A stretch of 64,000 nucleotides of DNA from Tsukamurella sp. TY48 (GTDB lineage Bacteria; Actinomycetota; Actinomycetes; Mycobacteriales; Mycobacteriaceae), in contig NZ_BPMV01000001.1 of assembly GCF_019656655.1 (NCBI RefSeq), forward strand, positions 682,001-746,000. The letters run 5' to 3'. The position numbers and the translations under genes are program-made. This document shows positions 43,244 to 53,017 of this stretch, piece by piece. The notes under the pieces were generated by a model. The model was not told the DNA's origin, made no database searches, and was given only the letters and a program-made list of their open reading frames with translations. Every line of letters begins with the position of its first letter. Position 1 is the stretch's first letter.

Positions 43244-46200
43244 CTACTCCTGCCCCGCGCTCGTGATGAGCAGTTCCAGGCCGGCGTGATCCAGCAGATC
43301 GGCAGGAGCGACCGTCTCGCCGGATCGGACGTAGAAGAACGCGGCCCGCACGTCGTCGACCGGCACGTCCCGCAACCGGGCCCAGGCCAGACGGTACGCC
43401 GCCAACTGCACCGCCGCAGCGCGCTCGTCGGCCGGTTCGGACGGCCGCACCCCGGTCTTCCAGTCCACCACGGTGAAGCCACCACCGGGATCGCGGAAGA
43501 CGGCATCCATCCGGCCACGAACCACGGTGCCTGCCGCGGCGATCTCGAAGGGCACCTCGATATCGACGGGTGTGCGCGCCGCCCACTCGCCGGCCTCGAA
43601 CATCCGCTGCAGCAGCGCGAGGTTCTCGTCGGCACCGGCGTCTCCATCAGCGGCGCCGGGCAGTTCATCGAGATCGAGCAATCGCGAGGCCCCGTACCGC
43701 CGCTCCAGCCAGGCGTGGAAAGCGGTGCCGCGCCGCGCATACGGGTTCGGCCGGAAGGGCACCGGCCGGCGCAACCGCCGGGCGAAAGCCTCCGGGCTGC
43801 GCCGTAGCTCCACGAGCTGACTCACCGAGACCTCGCGCGGCACAGCCACTTCCAGATCGAGCGCCGCCTGCCGCTCGCGCTCGGCGAGCAGCGCCGTGAC
43901 ATCCGCCGCCCAGCCGTGCGGATCGTGCTCCGCCGCCGCATCTACGGCCTCGACCTCGTCCGGTTCCGCGAGCGCGGCGAGCACCAGCGCAGCTCCGGCG
44001 TCCGCGGCCGGACGGTGCGCGGCCAGGAAGTCCCGCGGCCACGGTGCCTGGACCGGCTCAGCCTCCAACGGGTTCGTCGCGTCCTCGACCGGTGTCTGCG
44101 CCCACTGCCCCACCGCCTCCGGGGCGTGCTCCCGGGCGCGTTCGAGGAAGCGCGAGGGCGCCTTCGGCGTCTTGACGTCCTCGCTCCAGTAATGGCCGGA
44201 CAGCAGCAGCGTGCCCTGGGTACGGGTGACCGCCACGTAGAACAGGCGCTCATCCTCGTGCATGTTCATCGCCTTGAGCGACGCACGATGGCGATCGAGC
44301 GCGTCCTCGAGGTCCTTGCGGTTGTTGCAGTCCGCGAGGTCGAGCCGCGGCACACCATCGGACTCACCGGGTTCCGCGACATCGCCGCGCAGGTCCGGCG
44401 GCAGCTCCGCGGGCGTCGACAGCCACGTGGGCATGGCCCGATTCGAGGGGAAGATGCCCTCCGACAGGTGCGGGACGGCCACCACGTCCCACTCGAGGCC
44501 CTTCGCGGAGTGCACCGTGAGCACCTGCACCCGATCCGTGGCCACCTCCACATCACCCGGGGTGAGGCCGCCCTCCACCGCCTCGGCGGCCGCGAGGAAG
44601 GACAGCAGGCCCGGCAGGGTGGCCGTGGGCCGTTCCGCGTAGGAGACCACCACATCGGCGAAGGCGTCGAGATGCTCACGGCCGGTGGCCCGGCCGCCCA
44701 ATTGGCGCGCGGCCCGGATCCGGGTCTCGATGCTCACGCCCAGGACCCGCTCCGCCTCGGCCACGATCTCCGGCAGCGGATGCCCCAATCGCTCGCGAAC
44801 ATTGCGGATCTCGCGGTCCAGCGAGCGGATCTTCGCAAGGCCGGCGGCCGAGTAGTCGGCATCCGGCCCGGGATCGGCGATGGCGTCGCCGAGGCCCGCC
44901 GCGTCCAACAACTCCGCGGGCAGCGTGGCATCGAGTGCCGCGTCCAGCTGTTCCGCCGTGGTGACCAGGCCCGTGGCCGCCCGGCCGGTGCCGTGCGCGA
45001 TGCGCCGGGCCCGGTTCCACAACGCCCGGAGGTCGGCCGCGCCGAGCTGCCAGCGCGGCCCGGTGAGCAGGCGCATGGCCGCCGTGCCCGCGAGCGGCTC
45101 GACCGCCAGCCGCAGCAGCGAGACCACATCGCGCACCTCGGGCGTGTGCAGCAGGCCGCCCAGGCCCACCACCTCGACGGGCACGCCGCGCTCCCCCAGC
45201 GCCGCGGCCAAGCCCGCGGAATCGGCATTGCGCCGCACCAGCACCGCCACGGTGGGGGGCGGCTCCTGCGCGTCGATCCGTTCCCGCCACAGCGCTGCGA
45301 TCGCATCGGCCACCCAGGCGCGCTCATCGATCACCGTGGGGTGGAGGGCGATCCGCAGATCGCCCACGGGCGCATCCGGCCGGGCCTTGAGCTCGGACAC
45401 CGGGACACCGCGGCTGCGCAGGTCCTCGGACACGGCGTTCGCCAGGCTCAGCGCCCCGGTGGGATTGCGCCAACTGGTGAGCAGTTCGCGGCGCGGGGCG
45501 GGGGCGCCATCGGACTGCGGGAAATCCGTGGCGAAGCGCGGCAGGTTCGCCGCGGAAGCGCCGCGCCAGCCGTAGATCGACTGGATCGGATCGCCCACCG
45601 CCGTGACGGCGGCGGCGCCCTGCTCCCCGCCGAACAGTGAGGCCAACAGCATCCGTTGCGCGTGGCCCGTGTCCTGGTACTCGTCGAGCAGGACGGCGCC
45701 GAACCGCGCCCGCTCCAGCGCCGCCACATCGGGATTGGCGAGCGCGAGCTGCGCCGCGAGCCCCATCTGGCCGCCGAAGTCGAGCACCTCGCGCGCCCGC
45801 ATCTCCGCCGCGACCGCCCGTACCAGCGGGATCAGCGCGCGACGCTGCTCCTGCACCTCGGCCGCCTTGAGCAGTGTCGCGTTCGGGGTGGCCCGTTGTC
45901 GCGGCCCGGGCGGCAACAGCCCGATGAGGCGCTCGAGCTCGTCGTCGCTCGCCTCCAGCACATCGGGGGTCACCAGGTGGTCGGCGAGCGCCCCGGACAG
46001 CCCCAGCACCTGCTCGGTGAGGGTCGCCGGATTCTTCTCGGTCTCCAGCGCCTCGTCCCAGCCGGTGACCACGTCGAAGGCGATCTGCCACCGCTCCGTC
46101 TCCGAGACCAGGCGCACCGTGGGCTCGACCGGCAGCAGCATGCCGTAATCGCCCAGCAGGCGCCCGGCGTAGGCGTGATAGGTGCTGATCTCGGGCTCGA

Positions 46201-46567
46201 CGGTGCGCAGCAGCACCCGAAGCTCGCCGGTGGGGTCGATCCGCTCCAGCGCGGGGGCCGCGCCGAGCCGGGAGAGCCGCTTGCGCACCCGGATCATCAG
46301 CTGTTGCGCGGCCTTCCGGGTGAAGGTGAGGCCGAGCACCTGGTCGGGGGTGACGTACCGGTTGGCGATGAGCCACACCACGCGGCCCGCCATCGTCTCG
46401 GTCTTCCCGGCGCCGGCACCGGCCACCACGAGACACGGGCCCAGCGGCGCCTCGATCACCGCGCGCTGCTCCTCGGTGGGCGCGAAGGCCTGCCCCAGTT
46501 CGTGGGCGAGATCCTCCGCGGAGATCAGTGGCGCGTGGGGGAAGCCCCGGGGCACAGTCTCAGTCAT
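43244..46567 (-). CDS. adnB: ATP-dependent helicase-nuclease AdnB
   Basis: A 1107-residue lead subunit of AdnAB, the mycobacterial motor-nuclease that resects double-strand breaks. Walker A GAGAGKT is at 50-56; helicase motifs include LLDEYQDTGHAQRMLL, GDPIQSIYGWRGAS and YVAVTRTQGTLLLS. The C-terminal RecB-type nuclease carries GRMDAVFRDPGGGFTVVDWKTG. The ATG overlaps the adnA stop by 8 bp, so the subunits are translationally coupled. Confidence 0.95.
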   Translation of the reverse strand: MTETVPRGFPHAPLISAEDLAHELGQAFAPTEEQRAVIEAPLGPCLVVAGAGAGKTETMAGRVVWLIANRYVTPDQVLGLTFTRKAAQQLMIRVRKRLSRLGAAPALERIDPTGELRVLLRTVEPEISTYHAYAGRLLGDYGMLLPVEPTVRLVSETERWQIAFDVVTGWDEALETEKNPATLTEQVLGLSGALADHLVTPDVLEASDDELERLIGLLPPGPRQRATPNATLLKAAEVQEQRRALIPLVRAVAAEMRAREVLDFGGQMGLAAQLALANPDVAALERARFGAVLLDEYQDTGHAQRMLLASLFGGEQGAAAVTAVGDPIQSIYGWRGASAANLPRFATDFPQSDGAPAPRRELLTSWRNPTGALSLANAVSEDLRSRGVPVSELKARPDAPVGDLRIALHPTVIDERAWVADAIAALWRERIDAQEPPPTVAVLVRRNADSAGLAAALGERGVPVEVVGLGGLLHTPEVRDVVSLLRLAVEPLAGTAAMRLLTGPRWQLGAADLRALWNRARRIAHGTGRAATGLVTTAEQLDAALDATLPAELLDAAGLGDAIADPGPDADYSAAGLAKIRSLDREIRNVRERLGHPLPEIVAEAERVLGVSIETRIRAARQLGGRATGREHLDAFADVVVSYAERPTATLPGLLSFLAAAEAVEGGLTPGDVEVATDRVQVLTVHSAKGLEWDVVAVPHLSEGIFPSNRAMPTWLSTPAELPPDLRGDVAEPGESDGVPRLDLADCNNRKDLEDALDRHRASLKAMNMHEDERLFYVAVTRTQGTLLLSGHYWSEDVKTPKAPSRFLERAREHAPEAVGQWAQTPVEDATNPLEAEPVQAPWPRDFLAAHRPAADAGAALVLAALAEPDEVEAVDAAAEHDPHGWAADVTALLAERERQAALDLEVAVPREVSVSQLVELRRSPEAFARRLRRPVPFRPNPYARRGTAFHAWLERRYGASRLLDLDELPGAADGDAGADENLALLQRMFEAGEWAARTPVDIEVPFEIAAAGTVVRGRMDAVFRDPGGGFTVVDWKTGVRPSEPADERAAAVQLAAYRLAWARLRDVPVDDVRAAFFYVRSGETVAPADLLDHAGLELLITSAGQE

Positions 46568-49500
46568 CGGTCACGCTCCGACCCTTGTCGACCACGGGGC
46601 AGCACGCAGCGACAGCGCAGTGCTGGCAGGAGGCGTTGAGCGTGGCGGCGAACTCGGGCCCGCGGGTGCGCCGCGCCGCCTCGCGGATCACGCCGAGCCA
46701 TTCGTCGACGTCCGCCGGTGACAGGGCATCCTGTTCGCGCACGGTGGAGCCGGTCTTGTTGTGCGGCTTCGCGACGTACAGCAGTTTGCCGCCGCCCGGC
46801 GTCTCCGGAACGCCGCCGAGACCGCCGTGCGCGATGGCCACCTGGTAGGTGCGCAGCTGCGCGTGCGCCTGGCCGTCCGCCTGGCTCGGCAGCGTGCGCC
46901 CGGTCTTGACGTCGACGACCACGGTGCGGCCCAGGGCGTCCCGCTCCAGCCGGTCGACGCGGCCGCGGATCTGCACGTCCGGCGCACCGCCGTCCCCCTC
47001 GATCACCGCATCGATGGGCACCTCGACCCCGGCCTCGGTGAGCTCGGACCGGCTGCCCGCGAGCCACGCGCGGAAGGATTCGAGCATCTCCTCGGTGCGC
47101 ACCAGCTCCCGCCGGGCGAACCAGTCCGCCTCCAGATCGACCCGGTCCCAGACCTTCTCGAGGGAGTGGGTGACCTCATCCTTCGGGATGCGGCCGGCCA
47201 CCGCCTGCACCAGGGTGTGCACCAGGTTGCCCGTGGCCTGCTTCGCGGAATCGCCGTCGCTGCCGCCGAACCGCTCCAGCATCCACCGCAGCGCACAGGC
47301 CGACAGCGCCTCCACGTTCGAGGGCGAAAGCGCCACCGGGCCGTCGTCGGGCTGCCACAGCGGATCGTCGGTACTCGCCCCGGCGAGGCCGTACCAGGTG
47401 TCCGGATGGGCGCCGGGCACCCGGTCCGCCGCAAGGCGGGCGAGCTGCCGCGCCGCGTGCTCGCGCTCGGCTTCGTCGCGCTCCGGATCGCACACCGCGG
47501 CGCGGAGAGTGGCCACCAGGGTGCGCAGGTCGAGAGCGGCGGCGGGCTCCGATTCCACCGCGGGGGTGTAGGTCTCGGGGTCCTCGTCGCCCGACGGTGC
47601 GATGCCCTGCAGGAAGCGGGAGGGCACCAGGTCACCGTCGCCGTCGGCGGTGTCGACCGCGGTGATGAGCAGCGTGCGGCGGGCCCGCGAGCACGCCACC
47701 AGCAGCAGCCGGCGTTCCTCCGCGAGCAGCGGCAACGAACGCGAGACGGTGGGCAGCGCCACCGGATCGATCCCGTCGAGCGCGTCGAGCAGTTCCTCCG
47801 TGCCCAGCAGTCCGCCGCGGCGGCGCAGGTTCGGCCACCGGCCCTCCTGCACCCCGGCGACGGCCACCACGTCCCATTCGCGGCCGGCGGCGCCGTGCGC
47901 CGAGAGCAGCGTGACGCCGGGGGTGGTGGGCGCATCACGCCGGATCCCCGATCGTGGGATCTGCAGCTGTTCCATGTACTCGATGAACCGCGCAGGCGAG
48001 GCCGTGGGCAGCGTATCGGTGAAATCGGCTGCGGCGTCGAACAATCCCATCACCGCATCGAGATCGCGGTCGGCCTGTTCGCCGAGTCCGCCCCCGCGGA
48101 GCGCGAGCGCGCCCCACTTGGCGGCCAGGCCGGTGACCGCCCACGCCGCCCAGAGCACCTCCTCGACGGTGCCGTCCGCGGCGGCGGCGCGCGCCGCCCG
48201 CACCGCGGCGAGCACCCGCTCGACCGGTTCGGCCTCCAACTCGGTGAGCGCGGCGCGGTAGGGCGCGAAATCCAGGGTCCCAGCGATCACCGCGCCGAGG
48301 ATCTCCGCCGACCCGCGCTCGTCGGAGGGCTCCGCGCGGCGCACACCCCGGCGGACGCGGCGCAGGGTGAGCGGGTCTCCGCCGCCCACGGGACCGGAGA
48401 GCAGGGCCACCGCCTCGGCCGGGTCCAGCGCATCGGGATCGCAGGCGGCGCGGAGTACTGAGAGCAGGGCGTGCACGGCCCGCTGCCGGGCGAGCGGTAC
48501 GTCGTCGGCAGCGACGGTGACCGGCACCCCGGCATAGGCGAGGGCGCGGCGCAGCGGGGCGACCGCCGCCGATACCGACCGCACCACGATCGCCATGTCC
48601 TCCCAGGGCACCCCGCCGTGCACGTGCTCGCGGCGCAGCATCGCCGCGATCGCGTCGGCCTCCTTCGCGGGCGTGGAGAACAACCGGACCGCCGCCGATC
48701 CCGGGCGCGGCCGCTCGGGTGCGACGGCGGTGAACCGGTTCGGCAGCCGCGACGAGATCCGGTTCACGGCACCCGCCACCTCTTCCCCGAACCGGAAACT
48801 GCGTTCCAGCAGGATGTCCCGGGCGGCCGGTACATCGAGCGACTGCAGGAACCGGGTGCTGGCGCCGCGGAAGGAGTTGATCGCCTGATCGGGATCGCCC
48901 GCCACCACGGTGAGTTCGGTGCCGGTGCCCAGCAGCCGGATCAGCGCGGAGGCCAGCGGATCGAGGTTCTGCGCATCGTCGACCAGCAGGAACCGGATGC
49001 GTTCGCGCTGCTGCGCGAGCAGCGCCTCATCGGTGGCCAGCGCGGTGACGGCGGCGTCGATCAGCTCTGCGGCATCGACCGCCGGGGCCACCGCCTGCGG
49101 GCCGGCGAGCCCGACCGAACCGCGCAGCAAGGTGGTCTCCTGATACTCGCGCAGCGCCGCCGCGGCGGCGGCCCACTCCGGGCGCTGGTGCCGGGCCGCG
49201 AGCGCATCGATCTCCTCGGGCCCCGCGCCGCGCTGCGCCGCCTGCGCGAAGAGATCGCGCAGGGCGCCGGCGAATCCACCGGTCACGAGGGCCGGCCGCA
49301 GGCGCTCGGGCCAGAAGGCTCCGCCGTCGTCGACGTGGCCGCGCAGCAGCTCGCGCACCACCGCGTCCTGTTCCGAGCCCGTGATCAGCCGCGGCGGCGG
49401 CGAACCCGTGTGTGCGGCCTGCAGCCGCAGCACCGCGAAGGCCAGCGAGTGCACGGTGCGCACCAAGGGCTCCCCCGAGGCGTGCACACCCGCGCGGCCG

Positions 49501-49838
49501 TGCTCGGCCAGGACCCGCGCCGACAGTTCGCGGCGCAACGCCACCGCCGACCGCTTGCTGCCGGTGAGGATGAGCACCGACTCGGGCTCGACGAACGGAT
49601 CGGTGAGCTTGGCGACCGCGATGTCGATGAGCGCGGAGGTCTTCCCGGTGCCCGGCCCGCCCCGGATGCGGTACGGCGCCCAGCCGCCCACATCGAGCGG
49701 CAGGGCACCCGCCGCGGGGGCCACCAATTCCGCGATCGGCCCGCCCCACTCGCGGGCGGCCGGTGGCTGCGGCGCGGTGTACTGCAGCGACAGGCGCGGG
49801 CGACGGCTGCGCGCCGCACCACCACTCGCCTCCGCCAT
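46560..49838 (-). CDS. adnA: ATP-dependent helicase-nuclease AdnA
   Basis: A 1092-residue partner of AdnB. Walker A GGPGTGKT is at 60-67. The helicase core is less canonical than AdnB, and the C-terminal nuclease has GRTVVVDVKTGRTLPSQADGQAHAQLRTYQ. Cysteines in ALSACALRWML and near the end (CQHCAVAACC) likely bind an Fe-S cluster that staples the nuclease domain. I chose the ATG at 49838 with GGAGG upstream. It is divergent from lipV by 85 bp. Confidence 0.93.
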   Translation of the reverse strand: MAEASGGAARSRRPRLSLQYTAPQPPAAREWGGPIAELVAPAAGALPLDVGGWAPYRIRGGPGTGKTSALIDIAVAKLTDPFVEPESVLILTGSKRSAVALRRELSARVLAEHGRAGVHASGEPLVRTVHSLAFAVLRLQAAHTGSPPPRLITGSEQDAVVRELLRGHVDDGGAFWPERLRPALVTGGFAGALRDLFAQAAQRGAGPEEIDALAARHQRPEWAAAAAALREYQETTLLRGSVGLAGPQAVAPAVDAAELIDAAVTALATDEALLAQQRERIRFLLVDDAQNLDPLASALIRLLGTGTELTVVAGDPDQAINSFRGASTRFLQSLDVPAARDILLERSFRFGEEVAGAVNRISSRLPNRFTAVAPERPRPGSAAVRLFSTPAKEADAIAAMLRREHVHGGVPWEDMAIVVRSVSAAVAPLRRALAYAGVPVTVAADDVPLARQRAVHALLSVLRAACDPDALDPAEAVALLSGPVGGGDPLTLRRVRRGVRRAEPSDERGSAEILGAVIAGTLDFAPYRAALTELEAEPVERVLAAVRAARAAAADGTVEEVLWAAWAVTGLAAKWGALALRGGGLGEQADRDLDAVMGLFDAAADFTDTLPTASPARFIEYMEQLQIPRSGIRRDAPTTPGVTLLSAHGAAGREWDVVAVAGVQEGRWPNLRRRGGLLGTEELLDALDGIDPVALPTVSRSLPLLAEERRLLLVACSRARRTLLITAVDTADGDGDLVPSRFLQGIAPSGDEDPETYTPAVESEPAAALDLRTLVATLRAAVCDPERDEAEREHAARQLARLAADRVPGAHPDTWYGLAGASTDDPLWQPDDGPVALSPSNVEALSACALRWMLERFGGSDGDSAKQATGNLVHTLVQAVAGRIPKDEVTHSLEKVWDRVDLEADWFARRELVRTEEMLESFRAWLAGSRSELTEAGVEVPIDAVIEGDGGAPDVQIRGRVDRLERDALGRTVVVDVKTGRTLPSQADGQAHAQLRTYQVAIAHGGLGGVPETPGGGKLLYVAKPHNKTGSTVREQDALSPADVDEWLGVIREAARRTRGPEFAATLNASCQHCAVAACCPVVDKGRSVTDD

Positions 49839-49923
49839 GTGTCCTCCTTCGCGCCCGTCACATCCGATCCCATCACAGACCACCGACACCTCCGCGCGCG
49901 GCGCGGCGCGGCACAATGGGCTC

Positions 49924-50688
49924 ATGCTGAACGTGCACCAGTACGGCTCCCCCGACGCGCCCGCGGTCCTGGCGATCCACGGGGTCACCGGGCACGGAGC
50001 CCGATGGCGCCGGTTCGCCGACACCGAGTTGCCGGATGCCCGGGTCCTGGCCCCCGACCTGCGCGGGCACGGCCGCTCCCCCTGGACGCCGCCGTGGCAC
50101 CTGGAACAGCACGTGGCGGATCTGGTGAGCGTGCTGGAACGGCACGCCGTGCACGCGGAGGCACCCGCGCTGGTGATCGGGCACTCGCTCGGCGGCGCCC
50201 TCGCCTGCCGCCTCGCCACCGCCCGCCCCGACCTCGTGCGCGCGGTGCTCCTGCTCGACCCGGCGCAGGGCCTCGCACCGGAGCTGTGCGCCACCATCGC
50301 CGATCAGACCATCCGCTACTTCGACTTCACCTCCCCCGAGGAGGCGCGGCAGGAGAAGAAGGCGGGCGCGTGGGCCCGGGTGCCCGATGCGGTCCTGGAC
50401 GCCGAGATCGCCGAGCACCTGGTGCGCCGCGATTCCGGGCGCTGGGAGTGGGACATCAGCTGCGCGGCCGTCACCGCGCTCTGGGGCGAACTCGCGCGGA
50501 CGCCGGTCGGCGTACCGTCGGGCATCCCTGCGGTGGTGCTGCGCGCGGGCCGGGCGGACTACGTGACGCAGGCGCAGCTCGCCACCATGCCGCACGCCGA
50601 GGTGCACACGGTGGATTCGGATCACATGGTGGCGCAGGAGATCCCGGACGTGGCCGGAAGCTACGCCCGCGCCCTCCTGGAGCGGTAG
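49924..50688 (+). CDS. lipV: Alpha/beta hydrolase LipV-like
   Basis: A 254-residue cytosolic esterase/lipase. The HG oxyanion motif (AIHGVTGHG) is near the start, GHSLGG carries the nucleophile Ser, and a C-terminal SDHMVAQE His is likely catalytic. CACAAT is 6 nt before the ATG. It stands next to adnA as lipV does in M. tuberculosis (from memory). Substrate unknown. Confidence 0.85.
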   Translation: MLNVHQYGSPDAPAVLAIHGVTGHGARWRRFADTELPDARVLAPDLRGHGRSPWTPPWHLEQHVADLVSVLERHAVHAEAPALVIGHSLGGALACRLATARPDLVRAVLLLDPAQGLAPELCATIADQTIRYFDFTSPEEARQEKKAGAWARVPDAVLDAEIAEHLVRRDSGRWEWDISCAAVTALWGELARTPVGVPSGIPAVVLRAGRADYVTQAQLATMPHAEVHTVDSDHMVAQEIPDVAGSYARALLER

Positions 50689-50691
50689 GCG

Positions 50692-50982
50692 ATGGCCAAG
50701 GTCACCGAGGAGCAGGTGGAGGCGGTGCGCGAGCGGATCGCGTCGATCCCGCCCGGCCGGGTACGCACCTACGGCGACATCGCCGACGAGGTCGGACTCT
50801 CCTCGCCCCGGATCGTGGGCTGGGTGATGCGCACCGACGCCTCCGATCTGCCCTGGCACCGCGTGGTCCCGGCGTCCGGGCGGCCCGCGGCGCACATCGC
50901 CACCCGGCAGTTGGAGCTCCTGCGCGCCGAGGGCGTGCTCGCCGACGGTGACCGGATACCGCTGCGCGACTACCGGGTCTGA
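50692..50982 (+). CDS. Alkyltransferase-like protein (ATL)
   Basis: A 96-residue MGMT-fold protein lacking the reactive Cys. The usual PCHR is PWHRV (W55), so it binds O6-alkylguanine without transferring the alkyl group and probably hands lesions to nucleotide excision repair. It starts 3 bp after lipV. ATL proteins normally have Trp or Ala here, so the substitution is a family trait and not a defect. Confidence 0.9.
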   Translation: MAKVTEEQVEAVRERIASIPPGRVRTYGDIADEVGLSSPRIVGWVMRTDASDLPWHRVVPASGRPAAHIATRQLELLRAEGVLADGDRIPLRDYRV

Positions 50983-50986
50983 GCGG

Positions 50987-51673
50987 CTACCCGCTCCGGG
51001 CGTCGGCGAACCGGCGCACGATCAGGTCGATCACCTCGGGTGCCAGGCCGAGCGGCGCCGCGACGCCGTCGGCGCCGGCCTCGGCGAGCCGGGCGTGGAA
51101 CAGGCCGTCGGCCAGCTGATACGCGGCGAGGAACAGGCGGCGGCCGGGCTCGCGCACGCGGGCCACTTCGGCCGCCACCGTCGGGCTGCCGGCGGCGAGG
51201 AAGCCGGCCGGGACGTCGTCCCCGATCCGATCACCCAGGAGCGCGGCCATGGCGCGCACATCGTCGCGGGCACGGGGATCGGAGGAACCGGTGGAGCCGA
51301 GCACGACCCGGTCACCGGGTTGCCAGCCGGCCTCGCGCAGGCGGCGCAGCAACGCACCGACGAGGGCGGGATCGGGCCCCAGCGGGGCGGTGAGCACCGC
51401 CGCGGGATGACCGCTGTCGGCGATGTGCGCGGGGACATCGGTGTGCACGTGGTACCCGGCGGCGAGGAAGCAGGGCATCAGCACCGTCGGCCGGTCGGAC
51501 TCGGCCAACAGGTCCGACGGTGACGGCCCGAGCACGTCGACGAAGGCCACGTCGAGCGGGCCGGTGCGGGCGGCGACCGCCTCCGCGAGGGCGCGGATCA
51601 TCGCGACGCCGGGCGCCGAACGGGTGCCGTGCGCGACCAGGATCCGCCGGGGCGGCTCGGTCAGAGCAGCCAC
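50987..51673 (-). CDS. CbiX/sirohydrochlorin chelatase-like protein
   Basis: A 228-residue class II chelatase with two CbiX-like halves. The N-terminal His is in VAHGTRSAPG and the second in LAAGYHVHTDVPAHI, the pair that coordinates metal in CbiX/SirB. GTG at 51673 overlaps the upstream gene by 13 bp. It likely inserts Fe2+ or Co2+ into sirohydrochlorin. Convergent with the ATL gene. Confidence 0.83.
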   Translation of the reverse strand: MAALTEPPRRILVAHGTRSAPGVAMIRALAEAVAARTGPLDVAFVDVLGPSPSDLLAESDRPTVLMPCFLAAGYHVHTDVPAHIADSGHPAAVLTAPLGPDPALVGALLRRLREAGWQPGDRVVLGSTGSSDPRARDDVRAMAALLGDRIGDDVPAGFLAAGSPTVAAEVARVREPGRRLFLAAYQLADGLFHARLAEAGADGVAAPLGLAPEVIDLIVRRFADARSG

Positions 51674-52515
51674 CGGGCGATCTCGGTGATGTGCTCGAGA
51701 CCGGGCAGCGCATCGGCCTCCGACCGCGGGTGCACGGCGTGCACGGCGAGCCGGAAGATGAGCGCCCGCAACACCATCTGCGGCCACTCGGGCAGGTCTT
51801 TCCAGCGCAGGAGCAGGCCGTCGTCGGCGCCGCCCCAGGCCAGGCCGTCCACCGCGACCACGGCGGCGGCCCAGGTGGCGGGACGCCAGTAGGGCGTGAA
51901 ATCGGTGAGGCCCGGTGCCGCGGCACCGGCGAAGAGCACGGCGCCCGACAGGTCGCCGTGCACCAGCTGCGGTTCGGACTCGACGGGCCGGCGCAGTTCG
52001 GCCAGCTCGTTGACCAGTTCGAGGGCGCGCTCGCGGTCGTCCGTGGCGTCGTCGAGCACGCCGAGCTTGCGGGCCATCGCCAGCGGGTGCTCCTCCCAGG
52101 CCGCACGATCGGCGAACTGGAAGTAGTCGACATCGGTGAAGGGTGCCACCGGCGGCGCGATGAGGAACCGCGGCCGTTCCAGCTTCTTCGTGACCTCGTG
52201 CAGCCGGTTCGACATCGAGATGATCTCGTCGAACCGCGGCTCCAGCGAGCCCGCGATGAAGGTGTCGGCGCGCCAGCCCGAGACCACGTAGCGGCCGTCG
52301 GTGGCGCGGAACGGGCGGGCCAGCCGCATACCGTCGACGTACAGATCCTCGCGGACCTTCGCCGACCAGGCGGCGCGGGCGTGATCGGCGATCAGCGAGA
52401 GGACGACCTCGCCGCACCGCCAGCCGCCGTCCCAGTCCGCCCCCAGAGCGATCGGCTCGGTGCCGTCCAATCCGAAGGTGGCGAGGACGTGGGCGGGAGG
52501 TTCAACGGGGCTCAC
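51661..52515 (-). CDS. Actinobacterial TIGR02569 family phosphotransferase-like protein
   Basis: A 284-residue protein of a family confined to actinobacteria (TIGR02569). The segment QLVHGDLSGAVLF followed by LTDFTPYWRPA resembles the catalytic loop and DFG region of aminoglycoside-phosphotransferase-like kinases. The start is GTG at 52515, with TAGATT exactly 6 nt upstream. In M. tuberculosis the homologue (Rv3205c, from memory) is next to moeZ; here about 10.5 kb is inserted between them. Confidence 0.8.
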   Translation of the reverse strand: MSPVEPPAHVLATFGLDGTEPIALGADWDGGWRCGEVVLSLIADHARAAWSAKVREDLYVDGMRLARPFRATDGRYVVSGWRADTFIAGSLEPRFDEIISMSNRLHEVTKKLERPRFLIAPPVAPFTDVDYFQFADRAAWEEHPLAMARKLGVLDDATDDRERALELVNELAELRRPVESEPQLVHGDLSGAVLFAGAAAPGLTDFTPYWRPATWAAAVVAVDGLAWGGADDGLLLRWKDLPEWPQMVLRALIFRLAVHAVHPRSEADALPGLEHITEIARWLL

Positions 52516-52550
52516 ACCAAGAATCTACCCGCGACCGGCCCGAGACCGGG

Positions 52551-52991
52551 CTAGGCGCGGCCCGGCTCCACGAGGAGGACCGGGATCAGACGGTCGGTCT
52601 TCTCCTGGTACTCGGCGTAGGGCGGGTAGGCGGCGACGGCGCGCTCCCACCACTCCTCGCGCTCCGCGCCGTGGATCTCGCGCACCGGCCCGGACACCAC
52701 CGTGGTGCCGTCCTGCACCTCGACCTCGTCGTTCGCCAGCAGCGACGCGTACCAGACGGGGTTGTCGGGGGCGCCGCCCTTGGAAGCGACCGCGGCGTAG
52801 GCGCCGTCGTGCTCCACGCGCATCAGCGGGCGCCGGTACAGCTTGCCGGTCTTGGGACCGCGGTAGGTGAACAGCACGACGGCCATTCCCGCGACGTCCA
52901 CCGAGGCGGTGGTGCCCGTCTCGTCGATCTTCGCCAGCTGGTCCGCAACCCAGCCGGCCTTCTCCTGTGCGTACTCACCTTCGAGGGCCAT
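52551..52991 (-). CDS. Deazaflavin (F420)-dependent nitroreductase family protein
   Basis: A 146-residue DUF385/Ddn-type split beta-barrel protein. The core TYRGPKTGKLYRRPLMRVEHDGAYAAVASKGGAPDNPVWYASL is typical of F420H2-dependent reductases. TAGGGT lies exactly 6 nt before the ATG. Only 26 bp separate it from the divergent gene, so both promoters must overlap coding DNA or be leaderless. Likely quinone or nitro-compound reduction. Confidence 0.88.
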   Translation of the reverse strand: MALEGEYAQEKAGWVADQLAKIDETGTTASVDVAGMAVVLFTYRGPKTGKLYRRPLMRVEHDGAYAAVASKGGAPDNPVWYASLLANDEVEVQDGTTVVSGPVREIHGAEREEWWERAVAAYPPYAEYQEKTDRLIPVLLVEPGRA

Positions 52992-53017
52992 GACTCCACC
53001 CTAGGCCGCCCGCCGGG

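Noticed and set aside
48471-50951. Long plus-strand open frame antisense to adnA and through lipV
   Set aside because: It is Arg/Gly/His-rich with no domain and overlaps adnA, lipV and ATL, which carry clear motifs.
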